64,000 bases of DNA, taken from positions 1 through 64,000 of the forward strand of contig NZ_CP107960.1 of assembly GCF_036077095.1 (NCBI RefSeq), written 5' to 3'. Positions within the stretch are counted from its first letter, which is position 1, and each line of letters begins with the position of its first letter. Below, one piece after another: positions 44,898 to 54,250 of the stretch. The position numbers were made by a program, and so were the translations under genes. The notes beneath the pieces are model-generated. The model was not told the DNA's origin. It ran no database searches and saw nothing but the letters and a program-made list of their open reading frames with translations. Source of the DNA: Streptomyces sp. NBC_00376 (lineage in GTDB: Bacteria > Actinomycetota > Actinomycetes > Streptomycetales > Streptomycetaceae).

Positions 44898-46726
44898 CCG
44901 GGCCGAGGACCTTGTCCATCCGGGTGGCCCCGATGCCCGGCAAAAGCCTGGACAGTTGGCTGGAGGCCGTCGCCCGGCGCTGCTGGATGCCACTGCCCGC
45001 GCTCATCGCCGCGTTCGGCCTGCCGAGGGCCGAAGGCGCCCACAGGCTGGTCAGCGGCCTGGACGAACAGGAGCTGCACGGCCTTGAGGTCCGGCTCGCC
45101 CTTCCTGCAGGACGCCTCGACGAAGCCGTCGTTCCAGGCGACCTCTTCGGCCAACGGTCGCCACGCTGCCGGTTCTGCCCTCAGTGTCTGGCCGAGACGC
45201 AAGGGCGCTGGAAGCTGCGCTGGTGGCTCCCCTGGACGTTCGCCTGCACCCGCCACCAGGCCCTCCTCCATGCTCGCTGCCCCAGCTGCGGAACTTCGCC
45301 AAGACAGCGAGTCCCAGGTCAGGTCCATCTGCACCGGCCTTCGCAGTGCCTCCACAAACCCGTTTCCAAAGCCAACGACATCTGCGGAACCGACATGAGC
45401 GCCGTGGACCCGCTCAGCCTCGGCCCTCAGCACCCCCTGATCGCCGTTCAGCAGCAGCTGGACGCCCTTGACCTCCATGGTCAGGACGCCCCCGGCAGGA
45501 TCTTCCCCACGGTGGACCGGTTGCTTACTCAGCTGGAGAACGAACTCTCCACGGGACAGACCGCCGATATGGACACCGTCTCGCACCAGGTATGGGAACT
45601 CGTTTCCCAGCAGGCCGCGGACCATTCTTCGCTGTTCGGGGCATGGCTGACGCGTGAACGGGCGCGCACCTTCATCACGGATGAATTCTTAGACCGCGAG
45701 TACAACGCGCGCAATAGGTCCGTACGTCAGATCGCGAAGGACCTCGGCCTGCCCTACCCGATCATCCTTGAGAGATACAAGGAACTCGGCCGCAGCTTGA
45801 AGATCGGCTGCCGGCCGATCAGTGTCGACGATCGCTGGCTGCGTGAGCAGTACATCGTTCACCTGCGAAGTACCAGGGAGATCGCGCGCGACATGGGAAC
45901 CAGCGACGGCCCAGTCAAACGAAGGCTCGGCGAGCTCGGTGTCATCTTGCGGCCCGTCGGCGCCTACAGCCGCCGAGAGGTAATCGCCCGACTCGACGAG
46001 TCCTTGCTTCGGGACATCCGGGCGGCCGTGGAAGGGACGTTCCACGGATGGCTCCGTCTGCGCCGCTTCCAAATCCACATGGCATTCCCGTCGCTGGCGT
46101 CGACTGCGGCCTACCTTGGGACCTCGCCGTCCAGCCTCACCAAGCAGATCAAAAAGCTGGAGACCGCGATCGGCACTCAACTGCTCACCCGGGCAGCACC
46201 CCCCATTCCTCACCAGGCGACGATCGAGGGCGCCTCATTGCTTCGGCATCTTGACGAAGCGCACGCTCAAGAGCTGATGCGCCACGCCCTGGGGCCGGAT
46301 ATCACGCCTATGCCCACCGAGAACGTGCTGGTCAACGCATTCCTCACATACGGCGGCAGGAGGACCCCTGTGTCTCGACTTCTACCAGGCACTGACCTCC
46401 CGGCACACATCAACGTCCCACCATCCCTGCTGCCACTCCTGCGGCATCTCTTCTACGAAGCAGGTTCAGAGACCTACGCGGCCGAGATCCACACCGCCAC
46501 CGGCATCGACGTCTCCACCGTCTACGTCCAGCTCCGACGCCTGAGGGCCGCCGGCTGGCTACGAAGCCAGCGCGAACTCGCGAGCGACCGCCTGCGCCGC
46601 GGCGGGGTCGGGAACAGCCGGGTCTACTACTCACTGACACCCGCCGCGCGCCGGGTTCCCGTGCAGGATCTACTCAGCCCCGAGCAATCCAGGGAAATGG
46701 ACAGCCCCATGGAAATGCGAGGGTGA
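44894..46726 (+). CDS. tniQ: TniQ/TnsD-like target-selection protein
   Basis: A 610-residue protein. The N-terminal TniQ domain (SIRVAPMPGKSLDSWLEAVA) is followed by a zinc-finger pattern (CRFCPQC, then HARCPSCG), as in TnsD. The rest contains repeated helix-turn-helix units (RSVRQIAKDLGLPYP; STREIARDMGTSDGPVKRRL; a LysR-like SSLTKQIKKLETAIGTQLLT; and TATGIDVSTVYVQLRRLRAA). It should bind the attachment site and recruit TnsC. ATG overlaps the tnsC stop. This is the only uninterrupted gene of the module. Confidence 0.85.
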   Translation: MTGPRTLSIRVAPMPGKSLDSWLEAVARRCWMPLPALIAAFGLPRAEGAHRLVSGLDEQELHGLEVRLALPAGRLDEAVVPGDLFGQRSPRCRFCPQCLAETQGRWKLRWWLPWTFACTRHQALLHARCPSCGTSPRQRVPGQVHLHRPSQCLHKPVSKANDICGTDMSAVDPLSLGPQHPLIAVQQQLDALDLHGQDAPGRIFPTVDRLLTQLENELSTGQTADMDTVSHQVWELVSQQAADHSSLFGAWLTRERARTFITDEFLDREYNARNRSVRQIAKDLGLPYPIILERYKELGRSLKIGCRPISVDDRWLREQYIVHLRSTREIARDMGTSDGPVKRRLGELGVILRPVGAYSRREVIARLDESLLRDIRAAVEGTFHGWLRLRRFQIHMAFPSLASTAAYLGTSPSSLTKQIKKLETAIGTQLLTRAAPPIPHQATIEGASLLRHLDEAHAQELMRHALGPDITPMPTENVLVNAFLTYGGRRTPVSRLLPGTDLPAHINVPPSLLPLLRHLFYEAGSETYAAEIHTATGIDVSTVYVQLRRLRAAGWLRSQRELASDRLRRGGVGNSRVYYSLTPAARRVPVQDLLSPEQSREMDSPMEMRG

Positions 46727-47000
46727 CACACCTGTGGGATCGCCCCACGAACCCACAGCTCAGCACGATCTGAGGGGACGTAGTTCGCGGGAACCTACAC
46801 TTCCTCTCCGCCCGCGCGAGGGCCTCCAGGACCTTGCCGCGCTGCGGGGCCGGCTGCTGCTCGTGATCGCTCATGCCTCCAGGAATCACGGATCGCCTGT
46901 GGACAGCGGCTGGGCCCTCGCGCCCAAGTCGACGTTCGCTGACCGGCGTTAGGAGGCTGCGCGGGTGGGGGAGGGTTTCGGGTGGCAAGGGGAGGAACGC
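46727..47000. other. Probable right boundary of the Tn7-like module
   Basis: No full gene. On the minus strand an ATG at 46874 with GGAGG directly before it opens DHEQQPAPQRGKVLEALARA, which loses coding character near 46795, perhaps the start of a gene cut by the transposon's right end. No terminal repeats could be defined. Confidence 0.35.
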
Positions 47001-47813
47001 GTGGGGAAGCGGAACGGGGCACGCAAGGGCGCTCGGCGGTCGGGGAATCCGGCGCGCCGCGAGGCGGAGCGCTTGTACTCGGGGAACGTGATGGGCGAGC
47101 GCATGTACGCCGCCCCAGCATCCAGGGCCGCGGTGCAGCCGGGCGAGGTCATCCCGGTGACCGTCCCGGCCCTGCCGGATGGCGTGGTCATCCGGGACGC
47201 GACGCCGTCCGACGCGGCCGCGTTGGAGCCCGTGATGCGGCTGGCCGACCCGGACAACCCCGATGGCTCCTGGCGACAGCTTCCTGCCGCGATCCGCCAG
47301 AGCTTGGACGCCGACAAGTACACGCGTGTCCGCGCGGTGCAGGAGACCGGATCCGGTGCGCTGGTCGGCGGCACGATGGCGCTGCCCGCGGCGTGGGCGT
47401 TCACCCATCCCATGCTCATGGGGTCGCCCAATGTGCACATCATCGCCGGGCTGGTCGCCGCCTTGGACTCCCTCGCGGTGGTCGAAGCGTGGCGCGGCAA
47501 GGGCATCGCCCGCGCCCTGGTCGCCGACGTAGAGCGTGCGGCCGGCGCCCATGAGGAGGGGAAGTTCGGCGCGGCCATCCTGTACGTCACGCACGAGCCG
47601 GAGCTGACGGACTTCTATGCCGGGCTCGGCTTCACCCTCTCCCCCGACGGAATCTGCATCCCCACGCCGCTCGGGCTCGTCTGCCACGGCCCTATCAAGG
47701 GCTTCTGCTTCTCGGTGAAGCCACTGCGCACCGGCGTTCAGATGCAGGACATGCCCACCCTCTACGGACGGCAGCTTGTCATCCGTGGCGTCCTGCCCGG
47801 CCCCGCGCGCTGA
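47001..47813 (+). CDS. GNAT-family acetyltransferase with basic N-terminus
   Basis: A 270-residue protein. A strongly basic start (GKRNGARKGARRSGNPARRE) leads into a GNAT domain with VIRDATPSDAAALEPVMRLA and the acetyl-CoA loop VVEAWRGKGIARALVADVER; ILYVTHEPELTDFYAGLGF is the typical ending. GGAGG lies six bases before the GTG start. It is a familiar kind of gene on Streptomyces accessory DNA. Substrate unknown. Confidence 0.75.
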   Translation: MGKRNGARKGARRSGNPARREAERLYSGNVMGERMYAAPASRAAVQPGEVIPVTVPALPDGVVIRDATPSDAAALEPVMRLADPDNPDGSWRQLPAAIRQSLDADKYTRVRAVQETGSGALVGGTMALPAAWAFTHPMLMGSPNVHIIAGLVAALDSLAVVEAWRGKGIARALVADVERAAGAHEEGKFGAAILYVTHEPELTDFYAGLGFTLSPDGICIPTPLGLVCHGPIKGFCFSVKPLRTGVQMQDMPTLYGRQLVIRGVLPGPAR

Positions 47814-47850
47814 GCCGATGACCCGGGCGGCCGTCCGTATGGTGGAAGGC

Positions 47851-48349
47851 ATGACGACGTCCTCCGCCCCCGAGCCGGTCCCGGTGCCCATCCGGGTGCT
47901 GCTGCCCGGGGACCAGGAGGTCGTTGCGCACCTGTGGTCCCGGAGGCAGGCCCGTGACGGCTGGAGGTACGAGGTCGGGCTCCCGGCGTACCGCAACGGC
48001 CCCGAGGACACGGTGGAGCCTGCCGAGTACCGGGTCTGGGTGCGCGCCCCTGACCACGTGCGGCCCGTGGACGGCGTCTCGTACGACACCGTGCCCACCG
48101 ATTACCTGGAGCCGCCCTCGCCCGTCCAGCAGGCGCTGGGACCGCGCCGCCCGTCCGGCTGGGTGCTGTCGAAGGCTGGCGGGCGCGGGCCCGGCCGGGG
48201 CGTTGTGCACGCCGTCGACTGCGAGGTAGCACGGCCGGGGCCCGGACGCGGCGCAGCACCCCGGCACCCGGCTCTGCTCTCTTTGCGGCGCTGCCCTCCA
48301 GCTGGACCCCGTGCTCAAGGGCTTCGACCAGGGCTTCGGCAAGAACTGA
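47851..48349 (+). pseudogene. DUF6233-like protein, frameshifted
   Basis: The main frame encodes PVPIRVLLPGDQEVVAHLWS, EYRVWVRAPDHVRPVDGVSY and WVLSKAGGRGPGRGVVHAVD. Near 48230 the frame shifts to a tail with GTRLCSLCGAALQLDPVLKG, a CxxC group typical of the family's end. It resembles the Streptomyces DUF6233 proteins. The function is unknown. One base change restores about 166 residues. Confidence 0.55.
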
Positions 48350-48476
48350 GCAGCGGGTCAGCGGCGGGTGACGGTGAAGCCGCTGTCGTTGTTTTCTCGT
48401 TACTCCACAGCGCGGCCGATGAGTTTGCGGCTCCCGGCAGGTCCAAGCTCGTGACACCCCAGGAAAGGACACCGCC

Positions 48477-49082
48477 ATGTCGGAGCTTCTCGTCGACTTC
48501 ATCACCTCCCTCGACGGCCACGCATCGGGAGAGGGATGGCCCGGGTTCTGGGGCCTCGAGGGCCCGGAGTACCTCGCATGGCTCGGCAAGCAGCCCGAGG
48601 CCACCTACCTGATGGGAGCGAACACCTACCGCCTGATGTCGGGCTTCGCCGCAGGCGAGGTCCCGAATGGCCAAGACGAGTTCAGGCCCGAAGAGGAGGC
48701 GTCCGTCGACGAGCTCACGCAAGCTTCCAAGGTGGTGTTCTCCTCCTCTCTCAAGGAGCCACTGACATGGGCCAACTCCACGCTCGTCCGCGACGACGCT
48801 GTCGAGGCGGCCCGCACCATGAAGTCGAGTGGCTCGGGGCTCCTCAGCACGATCGGCAGCCTCAGCCTGTGCCGGTCCCTGCTACGAGCCGGACTCGTCG
48901 ACCGCTTCCGGGTCGTGATGTTCCCGGTGATCACCGGGGCCACGGGTGAAGAACGCATCTACGACGGCTATCCGGACGTTGCCCTCGAGATGATCGAGCA
49001 CCGCACCTTCGACGGCCGCATCCAGCTGGTCGAGTACAAGCCCCGCGTGCTCGAGAACCCGCCGCTCAGCGTCCCTGCGTGA
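48477..49082 (+). CDS. Dihydrofolate-reductase-family protein (RibD C-terminal type)
   Basis: A 201-residue protein of the DHFR/RibD-C fold. It has LLVDFITSLDGHASGEGWPG, TYLMGANTYRLMSGFA, a helix pairing with VVFSSSLKEPLTWANSTLVR, and the NADPH-site strand GLLSTIGSLSLCRSLLRAGL followed by VDRFRVVMFPVITGATGEER. It is probably an NADPH-dependent reductase, not the housekeeping folate enzyme. AGGAAAGG precedes the ATG. Monocistronic as far as seen. Confidence 0.85.
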   Translation: MSELLVDFITSLDGHASGEGWPGFWGLEGPEYLAWLGKQPEATYLMGANTYRLMSGFAAGEVPNGQDEFRPEEEASVDELTQASKVVFSSSLKEPLTWANSTLVRDDAVEAARTMKSSGSGLLSTIGSLSLCRSLLRAGLVDRFRVVMFPVITGATGEERIYDGYPDVALEMIEHRTFDGRIQLVEYKPRVLENPPLSVPA

Positions 49083-49367
49083 CGACGCCCCGTCCGCCGG
49101 TCCGGACGGCCGCCAGGCCGACGCCGGCGGACGGCCAACGTCAGGGCGCCCAGCCCACCTGGCCCCGAGCCGTCGCAGGTCAGCCCACGTACGCCCTCCC
49201 AGGCCGCGGTCTCCGCAAAGATCCACCTTCCGGATACGGATGCGCCGCTGGACGCTTCCCTGGGCAGAGCCTCGCGAGCTGAGCGCTCTACATGGCCGAT
49301 GGGGCCAACTGAAGCGCTCAGTCACAAACGGATGACGTCGCCGGACGGCCGGTGCCAGCCTGATCGC

Positions 49368-49625
49368 ATGACTGCACTTCCCCGGCGACGGGTGTACGGG
49401 TCCGACCACGACGACCCCGCCCCCTACGAGCAGCCCGGCCGCGAGTACGTCGAGCTCGTCGGCGGCGCCCTGGACGGCCAGCTCGTCGACGTCACCCACG
49501 AGGAACGAGCCACCAAGGCCATGCTGATCACGAACGACGGCACGTACGGGGCCGGCGGCCGCGCCGACTACGAACCCCGCCCCGGCGAACCCGGCCGATG
49601 GCACTGGGCCGGCGACGCCCCCTGA
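49368..49625 (+). CDS. Small unknown protein
   Basis: An 85-residue soluble, acidic protein with REYVELVGGALDGQLVDVTH, an alternating strand pattern, and ERGRWHW-type end (PGEPGRWHWAGDAP). Similar short proteins occur in phage and plasmid regions of actinomycetes. The ATG lacks a clear ribosome binding site. Bases 49083-49367 upstream hold no gene. Confidence 0.45.
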   Translation: MTALPRRRVYGSDHDDPAPYEQPGREYVELVGGALDGQLVDVTHEERATKAMLITNDGTYGAGGRADYEPRPGEPGRWHWAGDAP

Positions 49626-49797
49626 CCCCGGGCGATCCCGGCCAATGTCTGCGACGGCATCCCTCCCCCGCCACCGGGCGTAGGGCAGGCGGCGTCCGTC
49701 AACCGCCGCCCCGCCAAGCAGGTCCTCACGTCGCTCGTACGGATGGCGTGCACCGCTTCGGCGAACCCGCCGGGCGGTCGCCGCGTCGCAGGCGGCA

Positions 49798-49995
49798 TGA
49801 AGATCGACGCCCAGCACATCGACGAGCCCGGCCACGTGGTCCTCGACATCACCGCCGCCGACGAGGACACCGCCCACGCCGTGATGGCCGTGCTGGAACA
49901 GCGATGGGCCACCTCCGGCATCACCCCGTACGCAGCGACCCCGGCCTGCCGGGGGTGCGGGCGCGCGTGTACGCCGACATCACATGCCGCGCGGG
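49798..49995 (+). pseudogene. DUF6207-like gene, frameshifted
   Basis: AQHIDEPGHVVLDITAADED and VMAVLEQRWATSGITP are typical of DUF6207. After a frameshift near 49935 DPGLPGVRARVYADI completes the domain. No proper stop follows, so the 3' end has been joined to foreign sequence. The function of the family is unknown. Confidence 0.6.
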
Positions 49996-50186
49996 ACGGA
50001 CACCACCCTGCTCGATCACCCCTTGTCCGTGTAAGGACCGACGCCGCGGAACGGCTCCGCCGCCCGTACGTGGGCATCGACGTCACCACGACCGCCTTGT
50101 CCAGCGGTGCGCGTGGGACGCAGCTTGCCGGACGGGCGTCACTCATCGAGTGCGGTGCGCCTCTCACCCGCCCCGGCCGACGCCAG

Positions 50187-50452
50187 CCGTTCAGGGAACT
50201 GATCACCTCGGTACAAACCGCTCTCGGTCTCCGCGCGCACCGGTCCGGGACACTCCCCCCGCCTCGCTGCCTATCTCCACCAGCGCACCGCCGGCCGGAT
50301 CGGGAGCCCGACCCGGCTGATCCGCCAGGCCGCGATCACCGTGATCCTCGATGGCAGCGAACGCACCACGAAGACCAGCCTCGACCAGATCCGCATTGAT
50401 CACCTCGCCGAAACCCGCCACCGGAAAAAGCGGGAAGCCACACCACGCTGAC
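50187..50452 (+). pseudogene. C-terminal remnant of a TniB/TnsC-type ATPase
   Basis: FRELITSVQTALGLRAHRSG, then after an extra C near 50258 RLAAYLHQRTAGRIGS and RLIRQAAITVILDGSE, then LDQIRIDHLAET to the stop. This is the C-terminal lid region of a transposition helper ATPase unlike the tnsC at 42 kb. It shows that a second element of this class once lay here. Bases 50453-50738 carry no gene. Confidence 0.55.
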
Positions 50453-50738
50453 CAGGCGAAACGTCTCTGGCCAGCAAGAACACAGCCAGTGCCATTTAGA
50501 CGCAGAAGCTACATGCAACAAGCACGCGCGTTCTCAACGAAGTTGACACAACTCCAGCTCACACCCCAGCGTCAATCCCGCCACCAATTCGCGAAGCTTC
50601 GAATCACTCATGCTCGGCTGATTAGGTGGACCACAGTTCTTGCCGCATGCACATATGAGCCTATCCCTTCCGCCGGTGCCATACTTTCTCAGAAAAGTGC
50701 CTTAGGGCACAGGCTCCCCTATGAACCGAAGGGACATC

Positions 50739-51617
50739 ATGTCTGTTCGCACGTCAATCAGGCGCGTCACTCAGGTCGCCAGCATGGGCATCGCCATCGC
50801 TGTCGGTGCGCCTGCATTCCCGGCGGCCGCGCAGCCGGCCCCGTTCGTCGCCTGCAACGAGAGTGCCCTGTCAACGGCTATCACAATGGCCAACGCCGCA
50901 ACGTCTGCCACGCTGTCACTCGCCCCGGACTGCGTGTACAACCTGACAATGCGGCTACCGGACGTGACTGGAAACATCACAATCAACGCGAATGGTGACA
51001 CCATCACCCGCGACACCGGGGCGTCAGCCTTCCGTATTCTCACGGTCTCGGGCCATCTCACCCTGAACAACGCAACCGTCTCCAACGGAAACGCCGTCGG
51101 CGAGAGTCCGAACTTCGGCGGGGGCATCGGCGTGATCGGCTCAGGTTCTCTTACCGTGAACCGGAGCAACATCGTCAACAACAGCGCTGCTTTCTCCGGC
51201 GGGATCGGCGGCCTTTCAAACACGACAATCACCGTCGACCGCACCACCATCACGAACAACACGGTTACACAGAGGGGTGGTGGATTCATCGCTGACGGCG
51301 TCGGGACCATCACCAACAGTCGAGTTATCGGAAACAGCGCCGGAAATCAGGGGGGAGGAATCGCCAACGCAGGAGGCCAGTTGACGGTCCGGAACAGCAA
51401 CATCAACGAAAACAGCGCGGGTGATGGTGGTGGGATCGTCAATCTCAGCGGCACCGTCAATCTGATCCGGTCCAACGTCAATAGCAACACGGCCACAGAC
51501 GGCGTAGGCGCTGGCGGCATTCTCAGGACCGGCGGCACAGTCAGTCTCAACAACAGCCGTGTCCGCGGCAACGTGCCGACGAACTGTGCGGGCACGGTGC
51601 CCGGCTGCACCGGTTGA
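50739..51617 (+). CDS. Secreted right-handed beta-helix protein
   Basis: A 292-residue exported protein. A signal peptide ends near PAAAQP. The mature part is a right-handed parallel beta-helix with repeating Asn/Thr/Gly-rich coils (LTVNRSNIVNNSAAFSGGIG; QLTVRNSNINENSAGDGGGI). The repeated NNSAxxGGGI motif resembles polymorphic outer-membrane-type and pectate-lyase-like repeats, usually involved in adhesion or polysaccharide binding. Codon use is less GC-rich than its neighbours. I start at ATG 50739, with AAGGGA upstream; ATG 50721 is possible. The next gene starts four bases after its stop. Confidence 0.75.
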   Translation: MSVRTSIRRVTQVASMGIAIAVGAPAFPAAAQPAPFVACNESALSTAITMANAATSATLSLAPDCVYNLTMRLPDVTGNITINANGDTITRDTGASAFRILTVSGHLTLNNATVSNGNAVGESPNFGGGIGVIGSGSLTVNRSNIVNNSAAFSGGIGGLSNTTITVDRTTITNNTVTQRGGGFIADGVGTITNSRVIGNSAGNQGGGIANAGGQLTVRNSNINENSAGDGGGIVNLSGTVNLIRSNVNSNTATDGVGAGGILRTGGTVSLNNSRVRGNVPTNCAGTVPGCTG

Positions 51618-51621
51618 AGCA

Positions 51622-52104
51622 ATGATGCGCCGGGCCTCCCGACTTCACCGGCTCATGCAAGACGGAAATCGAGTCTTGTATCTCACGGCTTTTGAAGTCA
51701 TAAAGAAGGCGTCCCTCCGGCTGTCCCTGACCTTGGGCTGGGACAGCGACGACTACCAGAAGGCCGTCGTCTCGATCGAGGCGAAATCGTGGTACTGGGA
51801 CGCTGTCTGCTGGAAGAGCGAGGGGCACAGACTGGTCGACCGCAGCGTTCCGCGCGTCACCGGAACGCTGACGCTGACCGATCCCGACGGAGCGGTGATC
51901 GGCACCGAGGAGATCATGGCGAAAGGCGTCAAGCCGCCCTACCCGATCTTCTTCACCCGCGAGTTCGCCCTTGCCGGCCTGCCCGCCGGTCGCTGCACCG
52001 TTGCCCTGACCGGCGCGGTCAAGACCGGCGGCTTCCAATTCAGCGGGGACGACAGCACGGTGAAGCTGGACGACCGCCACATCGCCTTCGACGTCGGGGC
52101 CTGA
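51622..52104 (+). CDS. Unknown protein co-transcribed with the beta-helix gene
   Basis: A 160-residue protein without signal peptide. The first 60 residues are helical and aromatic (VVSIEAKSWYWDAVCWKSEG), and the rest looks beta-sandwich-like (RVTGTLTLTDPDGAVIGTEE; CTVALTGAVKTGGFQFSGDD). The four-base gap to the beta-helix gene makes an operon likely. No family is recognised. Confidence 0.5.
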   Translation: MMRRASRLHRLMQDGNRVLYLTAFEVIKKASLRLSLTLGWDSDDYQKAVVSIEAKSWYWDAVCWKSEGHRLVDRSVPRVTGTLTLTDPDGAVIGTEEIMAKGVKPPYPIFFTREFALAGLPAGRCTVALTGAVKTGGFQFSGDDSTVKLDDRHIAFDVGA

Positions 52105-52194
52105 GCCGAAAGCGCCACGATCTCCCGTTCGGTAGCCCGCTCGCCCTTCTTGCGCGGCACCTTCACCCGTACGGGGGCCGCATCCGGTAGCCGG

Positions 52195-52410
52195 TCAACC
52201 CCTCTCCCCAGCCCGCTCCGGCAGGTCCCAGAGCGCCGCAACCTCGTACAGCTGGGCCATAGCAGACGGCACCGCCTTCGTCGTGACGCCGTGGAGCAGG
52301 AACTGGCGCACCCCGGTCACCACATTCTGGATCAGAGCCGGCTGCCGAGTCGGCTCCGCGCCGGGCCCCTCCGGCACCAGGTGCCGGAGGCGGACGCCTT
52401 CTTGCGGCAT
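52195..52410 (-). pseudogene. Possible minus-strand gene fragment
   Basis: A frame with protein-like composition (PALIQNVVTGVRQFLLHGVT; MAQLYEVAALWDLPERAGE) ends close to the left end of the IS1380 element. It has no start signal. Possibly the 3' part of a gene disrupted near the IS insertion. The remaining bases of 52105-52448 show nothing. Confidence 0.3.
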
Positions 52411-52452
52411 GTCCGCGCCGCAAGAACGCACCAGACGCGGTGCGCGCCCTAG

Positions 52453-54131
52453 CCTCGCCGTTTCGGTTGGGTTGAGGCGGTGTCGCTGATCGCCAACTGC
52501 TGGGTGGCCGACGTGATTTCGGTTGTTGGGCAGGTCGGAGTCCCGACGCGGTGGTCAGGTTCTCCGGGTTCTTTCGGGTCGTGGGCGGACGGGGGTTTGC
52601 CGGTCAGCTGGCGGGTCGGGGCAGTCCGGCGAGGCGGTGGAAGGCCGTGGCCAGTTCGTTTCTCCAGGGCCAGGTCGCCGATATTCGCAGGTGGAGGCGT
52701 CGGCCGCCGTGGGTGAGGCGGCCGGCGACGTGCAGTAGCCGGTAGCGGAGTTTCTTCGGCTCGGCGGTGGCCAGCTCCCCGTCCAGGAGGAGGACACGGG
52801 TCCAGGCGAGCAGGTCGATCGCGGCGAGGCTGAGTTCGAGCCAGACGGCGTTGACGCCGAAGTCTCGGGAGGGGAAGCGGCCGAAGCCGGTGGTCTTGCC
52901 GCACCGGATGTGGTCCTCGATGGTGGCATGTCCGCGGTGGCGGACCTCCAGGAACTGCGCGGAGCCGCCACCGGAGTACGGGGTGTCGGTGAGGAACACC
53001 TGATGCCGTAGGCCTTCGTCCTGGTCGAACAGGGACAGCTGTGCTCCGGGGTGCGGCCGCTCCCGGCGCACGATGATGCGGGTGCCGGCCGGGTAGCCGT
53101 CCAGATCGACCATGCCGGTCAGCTCGGCGACCTCGGCGCTGGCGCGCAGTGTCCCGTCCTGGTTCAGGGCGGGATGCCAGAGGTGCTCAGGCATGGCCCG
53201 GACAGCGCGGCGGACCGGCGCGGTGATGGCGTATCCGACCGAGAAGAAGGTACGGATTCCTCGTTTCCGCACGTCGCGGACGTGGGCGAGGAAGGCTTTC
53301 GCGGATCCGGCACTGTCGGTGCGGACGAGGATGTCGGTACCGTGCCGGTGGGCGTCGGGGATCTGCGCGAGTGCCTGGTCGAGCACCGTGATGTGGTCGC
53401 TCGCGGTGTTGGCACCGGCATTCCCGGGCCGCAGTCGGCCCGACAGCGCTTCGCCGGTGTTGGCCAGGAAGCACAGCAGCGGGTGGAAGCCGAAGCCGCC
53501 TTTATAGGTGGGTGCGGCCTGCTCCTTCTCGGAGTGGCAGGTGATCAGCGTGGCGTCGAGGTCCAGGACCAGCCCGGGCAGCATGTGCCCCGCGGCCCGG
53601 GCTGCGGGTATGCCCTCGCCTTGCTCGGCGGCCTGCATCCAGGCGACTTCCCGGGCTCGGGCACGCGCCGGGCGCAGAGCAGCCAGTGTCCTCTCGTCGG
53701 TGTCGGCGAGCAGCCGCCAGGCCGTCGGTGTCGAGGCGACCGGACCGAACAACCTTGTCTGGTCCCGCAGTACGGCCAGGTCCGCGATGGCCTCACCGCC
53801 GTCGGCGAGCATCACCGCCAGGTCGGTGGCGATCCGGCCCGGATCATGCCCGGTCCCGCGCGGCCGAAGCGGCCTGAGAGCGGCGGAGTACGCAGCGGTC
53901 AGCCCCGTGGCATCGGCAAGATCAGCCAGTAACCGTGACCCGGCATGACCGACCACCCCCGAACCATCCGCACTGACATGGATCTTGGGACGCAACCCGA
54001 TATCCTGCACGTAGAAAGTGCCCTCCGCCTGGACCGACAGAACCCCTCAGCAAGGTTCATCGTCCCAGGTCAGGAAGGGCACTTTTGCGTTTCCGCCCCA
54101 ACATCCGCCGTACCCAAACGAAACGGCGAGG
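52453..54131 (-). mobile_element. Intact IS1380-family insertion sequence
   Basis: A 1,679-base element with inverted repeats of about 20 bases at each end (left CCTCGCCGTTTCGGTTGGGT at 52453-52472, right complement at 54112-54131 with one difference). It is flanked on both sides by CTAG (52449-52452; 54132-54135), a four-base target duplication typical of the family. The transposase inside is unbroken. Confidence 0.85.
52604..54010 (-). CDS. IS1380-family DDE transposase, intact
   Basis: A 468-residue transposase: KIHVSADGSGVVGHAGSRLL near the start, LPGLVLDLDATLITCHSEKE with the first catalytic Asp, DILVRTDSAGSAKAFLAHVR with the second, and the C-terminal RHRGHATIEDHIRCGKTTGF with the Glu region. 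It ends RLAGLPRPAS. GTG start. No frameshift, so it is likely functional. A scrap of a related gene is at 23835-23945, and a more distant family member interrupts tnsC. Confidence 0.9.
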   Translation of the reverse strand: MQDIGLRPKIHVSADGSGVVGHAGSRLLADLADATGLTAAYSAALRPLRPRGTGHDPGRIATDLAVMLADGGEAIADLAVLRDQTRLFGPVASTPTAWRLLADTDERTLAALRPARARAREVAWMQAAEQGEGIPAARAAGHMLPGLVLDLDATLITCHSEKEQAAPTYKGGFGFHPLLCFLANTGEALSGRLRPGNAGANTASDHITVLDQALAQIPDAHRHGTDILVRTDSAGSAKAFLAHVRDVRKRGIRTFFSVGYAITAPVRRAVRAMPEHLWHPALNQDGTLRASAEVAELTGMVDLDGYPAGTRIIVRRERPHPGAQLSLFDQDEGLRHQVFLTDTPYSGGGSAQFLEVRHRGHATIEDHIRCGKTTGFGRFPSRDFGVNAVWLELSLAAIDLLAWTRVLLLDGELATAEPKKLRYRLLHVAGRLTHGGRRLHLRISATWPWRNELATAFHRLAGLPRPAS

Positions 54132-54250
54132 CTAGATGATCAATTCCAAGGGATGCCTGCGGAGGGTGTGGGGCGGGCGGCGGCCGAAGCCACCGCGAGA
54201 CGGTCAGGCGGCGGGCTGCCGGCCCTGGTTGTCGAGGTGGCAGCGGGCGG

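Noticed and set aside
46674..48098. 474-codon minus-strand open frame
   Set aside because: Shadow of the GNAT and DUF6233-like genes; only a short stretch near 46874 has a plausible start.
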